A DNA stretch of 64,000 nucleotides from Ascarosepion bandense (taxonomy: Eukaryota; Mollusca; Cephalopoda; Sepiida; Sepiidae). The stretch covers positions 2,194,501 to 2,258,500 of the forward strand of contig JBBBDQ010001686.1 in the NCBI GenBank assembly GCA_037127315.1, given 5' to 3'. The notes below the pieces were generated by a model that made no database searches, was not told the origin of the DNA, and saw only the letters and a list, made by a program, of their open reading frames with translations. Position numbers and translations under genes: made by a program. Of the stretch, positions 1 to 11,590 are shown piece by piece; the stretch's first letter is position 1, and each line of letters starts with the position of its first letter.

Positions 1-86
1 ATAAATACTAAAAAATAGCATGAAATATATAATTTTTTAAGACACTGGGGTAGCCTAATAATTATGGCCGGTAATGTATGTATAAG
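1..86 (+). mobile_element. MITE right end, cut by window edge
   Basis: These bases resemble the right inverted repeat of the MITE at 56903-57280. They share the run ATGAAATATATAATTTTTTA, then a CTGGGGT(A/G)G(C) motif and AATTATGGCCG near the outer end. The rest of the element lies before the window. The family has TA-rich flanks and no coding capacity, so I take it as a Tc1/mariner-type MITE. Confidence 0.6.
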
Positions 87-336
87 TGTATATACGTGTA
101 AGTACTTACGTGGGCACAAGCATGGGGGTGTCCATGTAAGGGGTTAAATATGAAAATAGGTATGTAATTTACGTCCCTTGAGACAGAACTCTAATGTTTT
201 CTTAAAATACTCATGTATTTTCCAGGTTAAAACTTTATACGTTGTAAATTTTGCTTATTTCAAAAACCTTTCTTTAAAAACTGTTTTTTATTATTAATAT
301 TGTTATTATTTAAATTTCATATTGTTTATATTACAT

Positions 337-1034
337 ACTAGCAGTATAGCCCGGCATTATTCGGGTGTAATGAAAGCTTTAAAACTAATCCATGGTCTTG
401 GAGCTCAGACTCGTTGGATGTTGGCACGAAAGACCAAAAAGCAATAGTTGTTTCAAGTTAAAGCGAAACCGTAGACTGAAAGAAAAATTAATGGATGTAA
501 GTTAAATTTTGAATTCCTAGTATCGATATCAAATAAGTTTTTTCGTCGTAAACTGAATTTTGAAGGCTAAATAAGTCCTCTGAGTAAATGGTATCATGGC
601 TGAGACTAAGAACTACAATTAAACCTACTTAGAGCCAAACCCGAAGCAAAAACTAAAATAAAAGGGCTGAAAAAATTACAAACAGGCAGATAAACAGACA
701 CACAAACACAAGCATCTTGCCTTTTAAATATATTATGGATTTTCTGCACTATTGTAAGAACTGCAACCTTGAAACTTATGAATATCGTTTCCTGTGTCTT
801 TGTCTATGGGTGTATCGAATTTGATTAAAATCGGACTACTCTTTTTATAACCCGATTTTTTCGATTATCGATTTTCGATATTTATCGGGGGTACTTTGAC
901 ACAAAACCTAGCTAAGATCACTCGCAGACCCTTGTAGTATAACTGTAAATTTTCAAGAAAATCGGTTCAGCCGTTTCGGAGTCTATAGGTAACGGACACA
1001 CACACAGACAAAGTTCCATTTATAAATAAGTTTA
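337..1034 (-). mobile_element. Helitron-like non-autonomous element, copy 1
   Basis: On the minus strand the element runs from TATAAACTTATTTATAAATGG near 1034 to a CTAG followed by T at 337. The 5' part matches 19190-19550 (phrases such as CCGAAACGGCTGAACCGATT). The 3' part matches the ends of 20397-20791 and 44623-45481 (GCCGGGCTATACTGCTAG). Helitrons end in CTRR next to a host T and have a short GC-rich hairpin just inside. Here a CCCG/CGGG pair sits about 12 bases inside the CTAG. There is no Rep or helicase sequence. The body may itself be a fusion of two related elements, because the 735-1034 part is missing from the other 3' copies. Confidence 0.55.
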
Positions 1035-1136
1035 TCTCCAGTTTCTGAAAGGATTTTTCTGTTGCTGAGGTGATGTGTTGTCCCCCGTGGGGATCTTCAT
1101 ATCGAGATGGCCATTCAACATCTTTGAATTAATCCT

Positions 1137-1179
<43 letters not shown>

Positions 1180-1810
1180 GATTTTATCAATAATGTTTTT
1201 ATGTAATTATTATTGTTATTATTATTAATTTGCATTTATTATTAATTTTTTATTATCATCAATATTGTTATTTTACGACCATGAAGTCGAAATGATTATC
1301 ATTTAAAAGGCAAATCTATTACTTTTTGCCGTCGGAATTAACATTAAAAAAAATCACACAATTCAGTTTATCTATTTCAAATATGGTCCCTAATTTTACT
1401 ATCCTAATATCTGAAAAGGTACAATCCTTAGAAAATTTCAATTCACGATCTTCTGATCGTCTCGACTTTTTCTTAATCGTAACCATTACTTCCACTTTTA
1501 AATATTAACATTGTAACCCTTACTTCCTCTCTCAACAATAAAATAGTTTCCTTCTTCACCTCTCACTGCTATTGTTCCTTCCGTCTGGATAAATTAAATC
1601 CGTTCGTTTTTGTAAAAAATTCGGCCTGATGAGTTGAATATTTTTGTATTCACGGAATAAATTCTTACCGATGGATTTATAAAACTTTGTCCAATTTATT
1701 TTCATTACAATACTCTGTTAACTTCTAACATAGAGTTCTTATCGGATTAATATCCTCCCTGGTATTAATGTTACGAATTTCCAAGGATACTTATATATAT
1801 ATATATATAT
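1035..1810. other. AT-rich DNA without a gene; (TA)n tracts and a 105-bp duplicated block
   Basis: There is a (TA)n tract at 1143-1176 and another at 1791-1810. A block at about 1440-1545 recurs in direct orientation at 4572-4683 (shared CATTACTTCC and TTAACATTGTAACC). No protein or RNA gene is recognisable. Confidence 0.6.
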
Positions 1811-2183
1811 AGACAGAAAATCTAAGCAAGAGCCAACAACCGACCACGGTTTCGCTTAATGGCTCGTCAAGAAAATTTCCCTGACGAGCCGTTAAGTGAA
1901 ACCGTGGTCGGTTGTTGGCTCTTGCTTAGATTTTCTGTCTTTGTTTGCTCTACTTTCGTATTGAGCAATTTAGTGTTAGGGTTTTCGTCTTGGGTTTTTT
2001 TTTCTTTCTTACGAGTGCTTGACTTTTTGTTCATGTACTGCGTTTATTTCTTTTTTTACTTCCCCTTTTTTTGCCTCCGAGTTTGTTCTCGGTGGGTTAT
2101 ACAAGACGATTTAAATTATAGCTTGATTAATACTAGTTTTGGTAGAGTTAGTTCTCTTACTCTTGGTATTGTTGTTGCTATAG

Positions 2184-2222
<39 letters not shown>

Positions 2223-2225
2223 GAA

Positions 2226-2263
<38 letters not shown>

Positions 2264-2469
2264 TTCATTTATTCCGCTTTACCTAAGTATTGAGCGCTTT
2301 TTTGTTAGTTGATTGCACGTGTCGGGTGTATTTCTTTGGGCTGCGTGCTAACTCGGTCTGCCCTCTTTTAACTGATGTTCATGTACTTAGCTCTCTCTTT
2401 TTTAAAACCACTTTTTCCCTTCTTCGTAGATACGTGGAAGGTTTTTCGACACGAATATAGTTACTATTT

Positions 2470-2485
<16 letters not shown>
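1811..2485 (+). repeat. Hairpin-headed interspersed repeat, copy 1
   Basis: The element opens with a near-perfect inverted repeat. The arm beginning AGACAGAAAATCTAAGCAAG at 1811 is mirrored by the arm ending near 1941. The arms are about 62 bp with a handful of mismatches around a short loop. The body that follows, up to the (TA)n tract at 2477, is related to the minus strand of 35031-35395. Shared landmarks are the GTGGAAGG-TTTTTCGACACGA block, a stretch about CATGTACTTAGCTCT, and TTTCTTTGGGCT. The copy is flanked by (TA)n. It encodes no recognisable protein and the family is unknown to me. A foldback element or hairpin MITE is possible. Confidence 0.6.
2188..2260. repeat. (TA)n microsatellite in two blocks around a GAATTCAT palindrome
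   Basis: TA dinucleotide runs lie at about 2188-2218 and 2231-2260. The pair ATGAATTCATA/TATGAATTCAT makes a palindromic centre. Confidence 0.85.

Positions 2486-2519
<34 letters not shown>
2477..2519. repeat. (TA)n microsatellite
   Basis: An uninterrupted TA dinucleotide run of about 40 bases that bounds the hairpin-headed repeat on its right. Confidence 0.9.
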
Positions 2520-2522
<3 letters not shown>

Positions 2523-3200
2523 AAATAAATTTCGAATTTCAAATCGTTGTATGATCATTTCTACATGAAATCCCTAAGACACATTTCATTGGCAATCTTT
2601 ATACTCAAAATAAAACAAGATATTACCGGCGGAAATTCAAAATTTACATCACAGACAAACTAAGAACGGTTGGGATTGATAAGTAGATAGCAAACAATGT
2701 CTATTTTTAGATTTTTGACAACTTTACTTTTAGAATGAGTTGTAAGTGAAAAATTTAAAATTTGGCTATGTCTAGCTCTAAAAAAGAGGAAGGGGAAGTG
2801 AAAAAAGAAATAAGAAGTGGTGATTGACAGGGAAGTGGGCCAAACAAAATGGAAAGAAAAGAAAAGAAAAAGGAAAAAGAAAGAAAAAATTAAGAAAAGA
2901 AAAATTTCATTTCCGTAGAGACGCTAGGGACGTGTTAACAAAACTAGCGTTTTAAATGGGATGAAGTTATTAGAATAAAGATTTTGAAAAAAAAAATTGG
3001 GGAGGAAAAACTGACAATTTTTTAATATTAAAATATTAATATGAATTAGGATCAGGTCTTTGGGATTTACCTTCCTGCTTTTCATTTTGAATTAATGTTT
3101 TATATTTAAAAAAAAATAAACATATATATAGAGAGAGATGATCAATCTGCAGCATACCTGTAGAAGATACAAATATAACAGCATAGACCATATGTAAAAA
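2520..3200. other. No gene seen; purine-rich patch
   Basis: AT-rich unique-looking sequence with a purine-rich patch (GAAAAG repeats) at about 2840-2905 and a short (TA)n(GA)n at 3122-3138. I see nothing coding. Confidence 0.5.
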
Positions 3201-3201
3201 A

Positions 3202-3733
3202 AGGCTTAAACTAATGGATTCCCTGTGCCTCTTCTACAAGTACTTTCATGGCTTCTGCTCCGATGAACTTAGATCACTGGTGCCGCCTAAGCACGAATTT
3301 GCACGAGATACTAGATTAGCAACTAGGTCCCACCCTTTTACAGTTAAACAGATAAGATGTAACCGTAATTTCTCTCCAATTTCTCGCGCTTCCCACCTGT
3401 GGAATTCCCTTCCACAAGTCTGCTTTCCCGACAAGTACTATCTCCAGGTGTTTAAGTGTAGGGTCAATAGACACCTCCTATCACACTAACTTCCAATTAT
3501 TCTCAAAACACTCTCATCTACCCAACCCACATTCTCGGTATCCCTACCCGCCTATCACCCACCCTCTGACATTTCCTATATTTAACCATTCTCGGTATCC
3601 TTACCCGCCTATCACCCACTCTCTGACATTGTCTATATTTAACCATCCTTCCTCCATTCTATGTAGCCCCCAGCGCAGTAGTGGCAGTGAAATGCCTTGC
3701 TTGGGGTGAAACGCTTATAAAAAAAAAAAAAGC
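3202..3733 (+). mobile_element. LINE-B (Jockey/CR1-like) 3' end, 5'-truncated
   Basis: The reading frame at 3214-3489 is the C-terminal end of a non-LTR retrotransposon ORF2, with the signature FYKYFHGFCSDELRSLVPP, then TRLATRSHPFTVKQIRCNR, WNSLP and FKCRVNRHLLSH-stop. The same end is seen at 19707-20216, 37600-37940 and 60260-60470. The reverse-transcriptase core is absent, the usual result of incomplete target-primed reverse transcription. The 3' UTR holds a tandem duplication of about 57 bp (3533-3645, GGTATCC-TACCCGCCTATCACCCA). It ends in the conserved tail with GCAGTAGTGGCAGTGAAATG and TTGGGGTGAAACGC, then poly(A) at 3719-3732. The clade call rests on protein style only. Confidence 0.8.
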
Positions 3734-4045
3734 ATTCATACTAAACAGAAATAAACCTAACACTTAGTAACATCAACCATTAACTTGTCCGAAATATGCG
3801 GATCGTGTTGTGAAATAAAACATTCCTAAAATTCGACAAACATACATAAAAATAAAATCCATATATTAAGTTAAAAAACAAACAAACAGCAATCCGTTAT
3901 AATTTCTGAAAGAATAACCGAAAGCGCTCGGATATAGGTGACAATTGAACTGTTTGGACACACACACACACATTATATATTTGGATTGTTTGAGGGGTTC
4001 AAAATGGGGTGAATGAAGATAGGCTAGAATTTACTATTAAGAACC

Positions 4046-4475
4046 AGAACATTCTTCTTCTTCTATGTGCCCTGTCCCTTCAGGACGTAGGCGATCATGG
4101 CTCTCCACGTCTCCCTATCCCTTGTGGCTCTTAGTATGTTTACTCCTGTTGCTCCTGGCAACCCCCGTTCCGTCATCCACCTGATCAGACTCTGCAGATA
4201 TGTTATCCGCTGCCTTCCTCTGTCTCTCCTTCCTTCTATCTGACCAGGCAGTATCAGGTTCTCCAGGCTCTCCTTCCTCATTGCATGTCCCAGGAACTTC
4301 AGTTGTCTCTTCCTGATGCTCAGCATCAATTTCCTTTTTGTTGCCATTCTTTCTAACACCTCGTCGTTGCTTGTATGCTCAGTCCACGATATCCGTAGCA
4401 TCCTTCTGTAGAACTACATTTCGGCCGCTTCCAGTTTTTTCCTCATTTTCGATGATATTGTCCAGCATTCACAGA
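4046..4475 (-). mobile_element. LINE-A (RTE-like) ORF2 C-terminus
   Basis: Read on the minus strand, 4475 to 4063 encodes the C-terminal domain of a non-LTR reverse transcriptase. Landmarks are ECWTISS/KMRKKLEA, MLRISWTEHTSNDEVLER, RKRQLKFLGHAMRKE, ENLILPGQIEGRRDRGRQR and RDRETWRAM-AYVLKGQGT. The stop is followed at once by an (AAG)n tract (CTTCTTCTTCT on the plus strand), the characteristic 3' end of this family in the window. The RT catalytic core is missing. It is very similar to 12812-13338 and 22345-22697, so these three belong to one recent subfamily. Short simple-repeat tails are known for RTE-type LINEs; the clade is inferred. Confidence 0.8.
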
Positions 4476-5397
4476 TGTTTAAATATATCATCTAGGATAA
4501 GGATATTAGTCATCCCACGTGAAATAATAATAAGTGCCAACTGAACGGAGTATGTAAAACAGAAGAAAAATTCATTTCAAGGTCATCCTATCGTCTCAAC
4601 TTTTTCTTAAGCTAAATATGGTAACCATTACTTCCACTTTAAAATATTAACATTGTAACCATTACTTCCTCTCTCAACAATCAACCAGTTTTGATATACC
4701 CATAGTTAATAGTGGGTAACTTTAATATATATTAAAACTATTTTTACAGACAAGGTTTAACATTTGTTTACATTTTTTAGACTGTTTGTCTCATCTTTAT
4801 TGTCATATTCAGGACGTTTCGGCCGTTGTAATTTCCGACCGTCTTCAGGTGTCTGGAATCTTCTACCGAACCCTTTATTTCGATCAGTGGTCTAGATTTC
4901 TCTCAGTACATGAGTTTTGCCACTTCTGAGTCATCTCCAAATAGAAAACTAAGTCTTCTGGAACTAGAACGGGCGAAACGTCGGAAATATAAAAATAAAG
5001 ATGAGGACTACAGTCCGATCAATATAAAATTCCCATCTCAGAAATACAGATAAATGTTGAAGTTTTATCTTCTCGAGAAAACGGTTTTATTTTTTTTAAA
5101 AGTGTGCTCAATACACCGGTCAGAAAATTGAAAGTGTAGAGCCAATTAAATATTTAAAATATTACAAACAATAATCTTTTTCGCTGCTGAGGTTTAAACC
5201 ACTAAAGGTATTGAAAAAGTCAATTGTTTTTCTATCATTTTATTTATGCCCTTAGCGGAGGGGAAGGGTAAAGGAAGAGTAGAGAAAACATGAGAGAGGG
5301 AGTAAGCGGAAGAAAAAATAAAAATATACCATTTTTGATACTCTCATCCGAGTTCATATTACTACAGTAGATTTTTTGGCACGTTTGTCATCATTAG
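4476..5397. other. No gene seen; repeat fragments
   Basis: 4572-4683 repeats the block at 1440-1545. Around 4760-5020 there are two facing motifs, GGACGTTTCGGCCG and CGGGCGAAACGTCGG with ATAAAGATGAG, which look like arms of a decayed inverted-repeat element. The rest, to 5397, is AT-rich with no reading frame I recognise. Confidence 0.4.
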
Positions 5398-5682
5398 TGA
5401 ATGCAAAAAATTCAACTGGAGGTCAAATTCCAGTTGCATTCCTTGCATTCACTTACACACAAATACCCTTGTGAAAGGTATTAATCCGTCTCTTCCCTCC
5501 AGTTATGGGTTAAATAACAGGACAGATTGGGTTCTATAGTCTAGGCTGGCAACTAGTCTACCGCAGAAAGTAATGGTAACCTACTGAGGGATTATCATCT
5601 GCCCAGTCAGTCATGTCCTTTTCTAGACATGATCGCCCAAGCGTGTATCACGTATGGCACTTAACTGACCGACCGTCATTAT
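5398..5682 (+). mobile_element. SINE-1 (tRNA-derived), 5'-degraded copy
   Basis: This carries the SINE-1 body: a GTGAATGCA...TTCAACTGGA start, AAATACCCTTGTGAAAGGTA, ATTAATCCGTCTCTTCC, TTAAATAACAGGACAGATTG, CTACCGCAGAAAGTAATGG, CTGCCCAGTCAGTCATGTC, GACATGATCGCCCAAGCGTG and the ACTGACCGACCG tail. The tRNA-like A box present in the 23097 copy is not recognisable here. Confidence 0.75.
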
Positions 5683-5805
5683 TACGGATCTCTCATTTAA
5701 CAATTTTCCTTACACTGGATATAACATAATTTCTTCCCGACACAATGTGTACATAATATTTTCAATAATATATAGCATGGCTTTTTACAAAACCAATTAT
5801 TCAGT

Positions 5806-6290
5806 TAATTAAGTGCCACGCTGTGGCGATCATGTTTTTGTGATACACGTTTAGGCGATCATGTCTCAAGTGGTACACGCTTAGGCGATCATATCTATTT
5901 CATAACATGACTGGATAGAAATAAGATTTTTCTGCAGTAGGTAGCAATTTCTTTCTGTGGTAGACTGGTTGCTACCCAAGGCTATAGAACCCAAGATGCT
6001 CGGTTATTCAACTCGGATTTACGCGAAAGTGAATGCAATGAATTCAGCTGGAATGGAACTCAGTCTCTCAGATTCCCTATCCATTGCATTGAATAGGAAA
6101 AAAAGGTTTCTCCACAGTGGGTTGCCATTTCGTTCTGCAATAGTCTAGTTGCCAATATACAAATCTTTTTTTTTGGCAACCAGCCTACTAAATTTGTCTT
6201 GCTATTCAACCCATACCTGAAGGGAGAAGAGATGGATTAATACCTTTCTCAATGGTATTTGTTCAATGCAACGAATTAAGATGGAAAATA
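5806..6290 (-). mobile_element. Two SINE-1 copies in tandem, degraded
   Basis: On the minus strand two successive SINE-1 bodies are visible. The one ending near 5806 keeps the GGCGATCATG block in three imperfect copies (5828, 5852, 5881). The second spans about 6060-6290, with GGTTGCCATTTCG, AACCCATACCTGAAGGGAG and GATGGATTAATACCTTTCTC. Both have many substitutions. Confidence 0.6.
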
Positions 6291-6397
6291 CTCAAAGATA
6301 TTTCCGGGTTTTTCTACTTTTATATTTACATCTCCTACACGTGACTAGCTACTTTCCGGTAATGAACACGTTTGCCCACAAATATACTATATGTTAG

Positions 6398-6897
6398 ACT
6401 AGCATCATAACCCAGCGTTGCCCGTGCAACTCAGAGCATTTTATTTTATATATATTGTTTTTTGTTTGAAAAAACACTTTTAAAAAAATATTTCTTTTGT
6501 TTCGAAATTACGGGGGAAAATATTCACATTTTTTTGTTGACCAAATGAATTATTAAAACGTCGAAATAAAAATTAAATATAAAGACTCTTTTTATTTTAA
6601 TAAAAACTATTTTAGTCGCGTTTGACACGTGTGATTTGATTTTTGTAACGTAATTCAGCAACCATCTTAGATCTTAGATGTTTTACGGAGCAAATGTAAA
6701 CAATCGTGTCCATTGGCCAAAAAGTGCGAAAGGGAAAATTGCTGAACTTAAACTCAAAAAGTATGTCGACCTGGTTTCCTTGTAGATATGTGTCCCTAGA
6801 AGGTTTGAATGGCGTAGCTTAAAAAATGTAGGCGTGCATAGCGAACAGTTACACAGACTCACAGATTGCCTTTTATATATATATATATATATATAAC
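6398..6897 (-). mobile_element. Helitron-like element, family B, short copy
   Basis: On the minus strand it starts at (TA)n plus AAAAGGCAATCTGTGAGTCT and ends in GTTATGATGCTAG next to T at 6398. A GTTGCACGGGCAAC hairpin lies about 14 bases before the CTAG terminus, as expected for a Helitron 3' end. It is a shorter relative of 60690-61668, sharing GCGTTTGACACG-GTGATTTGATTT and CATTGGCCAAAAAGTGCGAA. No Rep or helicase coding is present. Confidence 0.6.
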
Positions 6898-6928
6898 ATT
6901 GTTACATTGCTGTGTACACTTACTTAAC

Positions 6929-6930
<2 letters not shown>

Positions 6931-6960
<30 letters not shown>

Positions 6961-6977
6961 CTTCTTCTTCTTCTTCT
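6931..6977. repeat. (CTT)n microsatellite at a LINE-A 3' end
   Basis: About sixteen CTT units lie directly downstream, on the minus strand, of the LINE-A ORF2 stop at 6982. It is probably expanded from the LINE-A (AAG)n tail. Confidence 0.9.
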
Positions 6978-7945
6978 AGTGCTATGTGCCTTGTTCTTTC
7001 ATGACGTAGGGGATCATGGCCTTCCACGTCTCCCTATCCCTGGAGGCTCTTAGCACGCTTTCTCCTGTAATACCACGCAACCCCTGTTCTGACATCCACC
7101 TGCCCAGGTGCTTCAAATATTTTATTCGTTGCTTTCCTCTGTCTCTTTTTCCCTCTATCTGACCTGTTAGTATCAAGTTCTCCAAGCCTTCCTTCCTCAT
7201 TTCATGTCCCAGGAACTTCAGTTGTCTCTTCCTGATGCACAGTATTAATTTCCTTTCCGTTTCTATCCTTTTCAAAAGCTCATCATTGCTCACATACTCG
7301 GTCCATGATGTCCGCAGCACCCCTCTATAGAACCACATTTCAGTTGTTTCAAGTTTTTCTTTGATGATATTGTCCAGCATTCACTGCCATATTGAAGAAC
7401 TGACATCACATAGCAATGTAGTACTCTCTTTTTTGTTTCTAGTGAAAGTTTCCTGTCTCTTAAGACTTCACTCAGCTTCTGGAACGCGTCCTTCGCCATG
7501 CCAGTTCCCCTTCGGATCTCTGTGTCGCACTTTACGTCTTCTGTTAAAATATTTCCTTGGTATTTACATTTTTGTACCTGCTTGATTTTAGTATCTCCAA
7601 CCTGTATTTGGCATCTCGGCTGCTCTTTTTGCTGGTGATCATGCATTGGGTTTTCATACAGTTTATTTGTAGTCCTTTTTTTTTTTCACTCTTTTCAGCT
7701 ACCTTCTGTAGGAGGTCTTGCAGTTTCATTTCCGTGTCTGCAATCAGCACTGCATCATCTGCATACCTTATGTTGTTCGAACTGTGGCCTCTAATTACAA
7801 ACCCTGGCGTAACATCTAGGGTGTTTTGAATAGTCTCGCTGTATAATTTGAATAGTTCCGGTAAAATGACTCATCCTTGTCTTACGCCCCTTTCTATTTT
7901 TGCATATCTGCCTAATTCGTTACCTGTCCGTATTTTTTTAATCAT
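6978..7945 (-). pseudogene. LINE-A (RTE-like) reverse transcriptase, C-terminal half, frameshifted
   Basis: This is the longest LINE-A copy in the window that keeps the RT active site. Reading 7945 to 6982, the motifs in order are a GVRQG motif (next codon TGA instead of Cys, about 7880), LFKLYSETIQN, PGFVIRGHSSNNIRYADDAV (the YADD catalytic box at about 7765), KLQDLLQKVAEKSEKK, MITSKKS, ECWTISSKK, RGVLRTSWTEYVSNDELL, RKRQLKFLGHEMRKE and YVMKEQGT-stop. The fragments 7544-7750, 7290-7646 and 6982-7380 are in different frames, so at least two frameshifts separate them. It would copy element RNA at a nicked target; this copy cannot. Confidence 0.85.
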
Positions 7946-8060
7946 TTCAGCTCAAGCAAGGCATTTCACTGTCACGATTGCGCAGGGGGTTAAATAGGGG
8001 AAAGTGATGAGAAAGAGTGGTTAGGGGCTTACATAGGGGAAACTGATGAGCAGGCAGTTT
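7928..8060 (-). mobile_element. LINE-B 3' UTR and tail fragment
   Basis: The minus strand matches the 3' UTR of the LINE-B copy at 60245-60665: a tail with AAGCAAGGCATTTCACTG..GCGCAGGGGGTT (plus-strand view), then AGGGGAAAGTGATGAGAAA. The poly(A) appears as a T run at about 7926-7932. It abuts the LINE-A fragment in the same orientation. Confidence 0.65.
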
Positions 8061-8640
8061 GATGCCAGTAGAGATTCTTGATAACTCTCATGTCTTTTCT
8101 AAATATATCGAGGCTGCTGAGCATCTCCATCAATTCTTTGTGGTGTTTAGTCATTTCTATAATCTAACAATTCTTCTTTTAAAAACATTATGGCCTTATG
8201 TATACTTCTTCAAATTCGTTTTATTTTTGTAATAATAAAACCCATTAAGACTAATTTTTAATTTGTCTTCTTATTTATTTTCAATTTTGTCGCATCTAAA
8301 AATAATACATTACAAACAGTTTTTGTTAAATTTTTAATTAAATAATATTCACGTCCTGTCTGGTTAATATCGCTACACTTTATCTCAATATTCATTGGCG
8401 TATACCCACAATTCCTTTAAAATATAATAAACTCCCACTTCACTACAATTATCTAATATAGTGACATTTTTTTTATTTGTAAGTTTAATTTTGTTTCTTT
8501 AAAATTCTTTATCAATATATGTCTGACCAACTGAATTAAGTACATTTCACTGCTTGGTGATGGCGTATTGAACACCGAAACATAACAGCATTATGTTGCA
8601 GTATGCTGTTATAGCAATAAAATCTCAGTAAAATGAGATA
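8061..8640. other. No gene seen
   Basis: AT-rich sequence with no reading frame of note. The last 50 bases (CAATAAAATCTCAGTAAAATGAGA) recur in shortened form between the TCTA blocks at about 9570, 9697 and 9957 (CTCAATAAAATGAGATACT), so this edge seeded the satellite spacers. Confidence 0.5.
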
Positions 8641-8698
<58 letters not shown>

Positions 8699-8736
8699 GA
8701 GCCTCTTCATGATCTATCTATCTATCTCTGCCTCTT

Positions 8737-8792
<56 letters not shown>

Positions 8793-8830
8793 GAGCCTCT
8801 TCATGATCTATCTATCTATCTCTGCCTCTT

Positions 8831-8878
<48 letters not shown>

Positions 8879-8916
8879 GAGCCTCTTCATGATCTATCTA
8901 TCTATCTCTGCCTCTT

Positions 8917-8964
<48 letters not shown>

Positions 8965-9002
8965 GAGCCTCTTCATGATCTATCTATCTATCTCTGCCTC
9001 TT

Positions 9003-9050
<48 letters not shown>

Positions 9051-9084
9051 GAGACTCTTCATGATCTATCTATCTCAGCCTCTT

Positions 9085-9128
<44 letters not shown>

Positions 9129-9165
9129 GAGCCTCTTCATGATCTATCTATCTCTGCCTCTTTAT

Positions 9166-9215
<50 letters not shown>

Positions 9216-9265
9216 GAGACTCTTCATGATCTATCTATCTATCTCTGCCTCCTTTATTATCTTTA

Positions 9266-9310
<45 letters not shown>

Positions 9311-9319
9311 CAGCCTCTT

Positions 9320-9367
<48 letters not shown>

Positions 9368-9376
9368 CATTCCTCT

Positions 9377-9422
<46 letters not shown>

Positions 9423-9492
9423 GAGACTCTTCATGATCTATCTATCTCTGCCTCTTTATTATCTATCTATCTATCTGTCTGTCTGTCTGTCA

Positions 9493-9532
<40 letters not shown>

Positions 9533-9588
9533 GTCGCTCTGTTTAAATAAGATGAAATTCTATCAATATACCTCAATAAAATGAGATA

Positions 9589-9638
<50 letters not shown>

Positions 9639-9710
9639 GTCTGTCTGTCTGTCTGTCGCTCTGTTTAAATGAGATGACATTCTATCAATATACCTCAATA
9701 AAATGAGATA

Positions 9711-9748
<38 letters not shown>

Positions 9749-9761
9749 CAGCCTCTTTATG

Positions 9762-9805
<44 letters not shown>

Positions 9806-9842
9806 GAGCCTCTTCATGATCTATCTATCTATCTCTGCCTCT

Positions 9843-9896
<54 letters not shown>

Positions 9897-9968
9897 GTCT
9901 GTCTGTCTGTCTGTCGCTCTGTTTAAATAAGATGACATTCTATCAATATACCTCAATAAAATGAGATA

Positions 9969-10009
<41 letters not shown>

Positions 10010-10010
10010 G
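8641..10010. repeat. (TCTA)n satellite with interspersed spacer modules
   Basis: Long runs of TCTA are interrupted at fairly regular spacing (mostly 75-95 bp) by two alternating spacers, GAGCCTCTTCATGATC and TCTGCCTCTTTATTATC. From 9535 a third spacer, GTTTAAAT(A/G)AGATGACATTC plus CTCAATAAAATGAGATAC, appears three times after short (TCTG)n runs. The long Ile/Tyr/Leu/Ser reading frames here are artefacts of the repeat. Confidence 0.95.
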
Positions 10011-10029
10011 TTCATTCAGTAATGAATTT

Positions 10030-10217
10030 GAACACTCTCAGCTGCTGGCGTGTGTATACGTTATATAAAACACGCTAAAGACCGGCTTCCTCTACCGAGC
10101 GACCATATCTAAGAATCGCCGATTGATGTCAATTCGGATGGGTTTCAATCTTGGCAAAAAGCTATCGGATGTCTAACCGTAATGATGAGCTGTGATGCAG
10201 CGAAACAGATCTGTGTT

Positions 10218-10222
<5 letters not shown>
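10030..10222 (+). repeat. Interspersed repeat X, copy 1
   Basis: It shares with 18728-19010 the blocks ATCGGATGTCTAACCGT, GATGAGCTGTGAT(G/A)CAGCG, AAACAGATCTGT and (in swapped order) AATCGCCGA(T/C)TGATGT(C/G)AATTCGG. The modules are in different order in the two copies, so each copy may be part of a longer tandem unit. The family is not recognised. Confidence 0.5.
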
Positions 10223-10269
<47 letters not shown>

Positions 10270-10515
10270 CTTGGTTATCATTATAAAAATATTTATGCAA
10301 TTCGTGAGTATATATGTTTAGGAGGAGGTGTGTAAATAATCCTGTCGATGTTATACCATTATCAGGTATGTAAATCTCCGTCAAAACTTGGAAATAAGAA
10401 AGAAATATATTTAACAATAAGAATAAGCACAAAAAGCAAAAAGGTAAGTATTACATATATACACCCACGCACGCACCCGCACGCACACATTCATACTTAC
10501 GCACATATGTTTCTG

Positions 10516-10550
<35 letters not shown>

Positions 10551-10982
10551 ATATGCATATGCAATATATAAATATGTGATATAGATTTAATATATATGTA
10601 TTATATATATATATATTATATATATTCTGTATATTATTTATATATATATATATATATTAAATATATATATTAAATCATTTAAATATATATTACACATATA
10701 TATATATTACATATATATATATATATATATATACAAAATTATATATTATATACGTATATTACATATATGTTATATATACGTATATATATCTATATATTAC
10801 ACATATATGTACGTAAGATATATATGCATCTAATATATATATATATATACACATATATATACCATATATATATGCGTGTTACATATATATATATATGTAT
10901 ATATTACAATATATATTACATACGTATAATATATATTTATTATATTTACGTATGTGTATATATTACATACATATGATGTACG

Positions 10983-11022
<40 letters not shown>
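10221..11022. repeat. TA-rich complex: (TA)n blocks and degenerate TATATGTA repeats
   Basis: Pure TA at 10221-10262, 10519-10546 and 10988-11020. In between is a degenerate mixture of TATATA, TTACATATAT and GTATATATACG. A (CACGCA)n-like patch lies at 10463-10490. The reading frames are artefacts. Confidence 0.9.
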
Positions 11023-11023
<1 letters not shown>

Positions 11024-11500
11024 TGTGTGTCTTATTGACCTTTGAAAAATATCCAGATTGATATTACATGTCCCTCAGATACAATTTAATATAATTTTCT
11101 GATTCGAAATTTTGACGTTGGCAAGAATTTTCGGCAAGTAAAAAATATTATATGATTAATATTTGCTTGCATATTTTTGCCTTCAAAAGCATTTCTTTGT
11201 CTTTTTTGTCTTCATTTCTTTTCTTTATTTGTTTTTTTTTTAATTTCTTTCAGGCATTTTTTTATTCTATTTTATTTATTTATTTATTGGTTCTTGAAAT
11301 CTTGTCGGTGCAAGTCAAAGACAGTCTCTATATTTACTATCGAATCAAATTAATTTTTTCCCCCTTTCAGTACTTGGGTGTGTGCCTACACAGATATGTA
11401 ATGATTTGTTTCTGAAATTAAATTTATTTTGATCTTTGATATAAAATTCCGATCGGCTCACACGAAAATAACGAAAATAACACATATAATCAAATACACA
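11023..11500. other. No gene seen; T-rich
   Basis: The sequence has a T-rich patch (11195-11290). An 87-codon frame at 11152 is hydrophobic because of the T-rich composition and has no recognisable domain. Confidence 0.4.
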
Positions 11501-11504
11501 TTCG

Positions 11505-11590
11505 TGACTCTGCTCTGAGCATTCTTTAGCAAGACGTGCTACTAGAGTATTATTACCACTAAAGGGTTCGATCCCCACTCTCTTCCCAAC
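11505..11590 (+). repeat. Possible tRNA-like SINE remnant (B box only)
   Basis: GGGTTCGATCCCCAC at about 11565 matches the RNA polymerase III B-box consensus. No convincing A box at the expected distance upstream and no cloverleaf can be drawn. Confidence 0.3.

Noticed and set aside
8709..9546. Long frames of Ile-Tyr-Leu-Ser repeats
   Set aside because: They are the translation of (TCTA)n in any frame; no start context, no codon bias and no conserved protein.
11152..11415. 87-codon hydrophobic frame as a small secreted or membrane protein
   Set aside because: It is T-rich sequence with poly-Phe/Leu bias, with no signal peptide pattern beyond composition.
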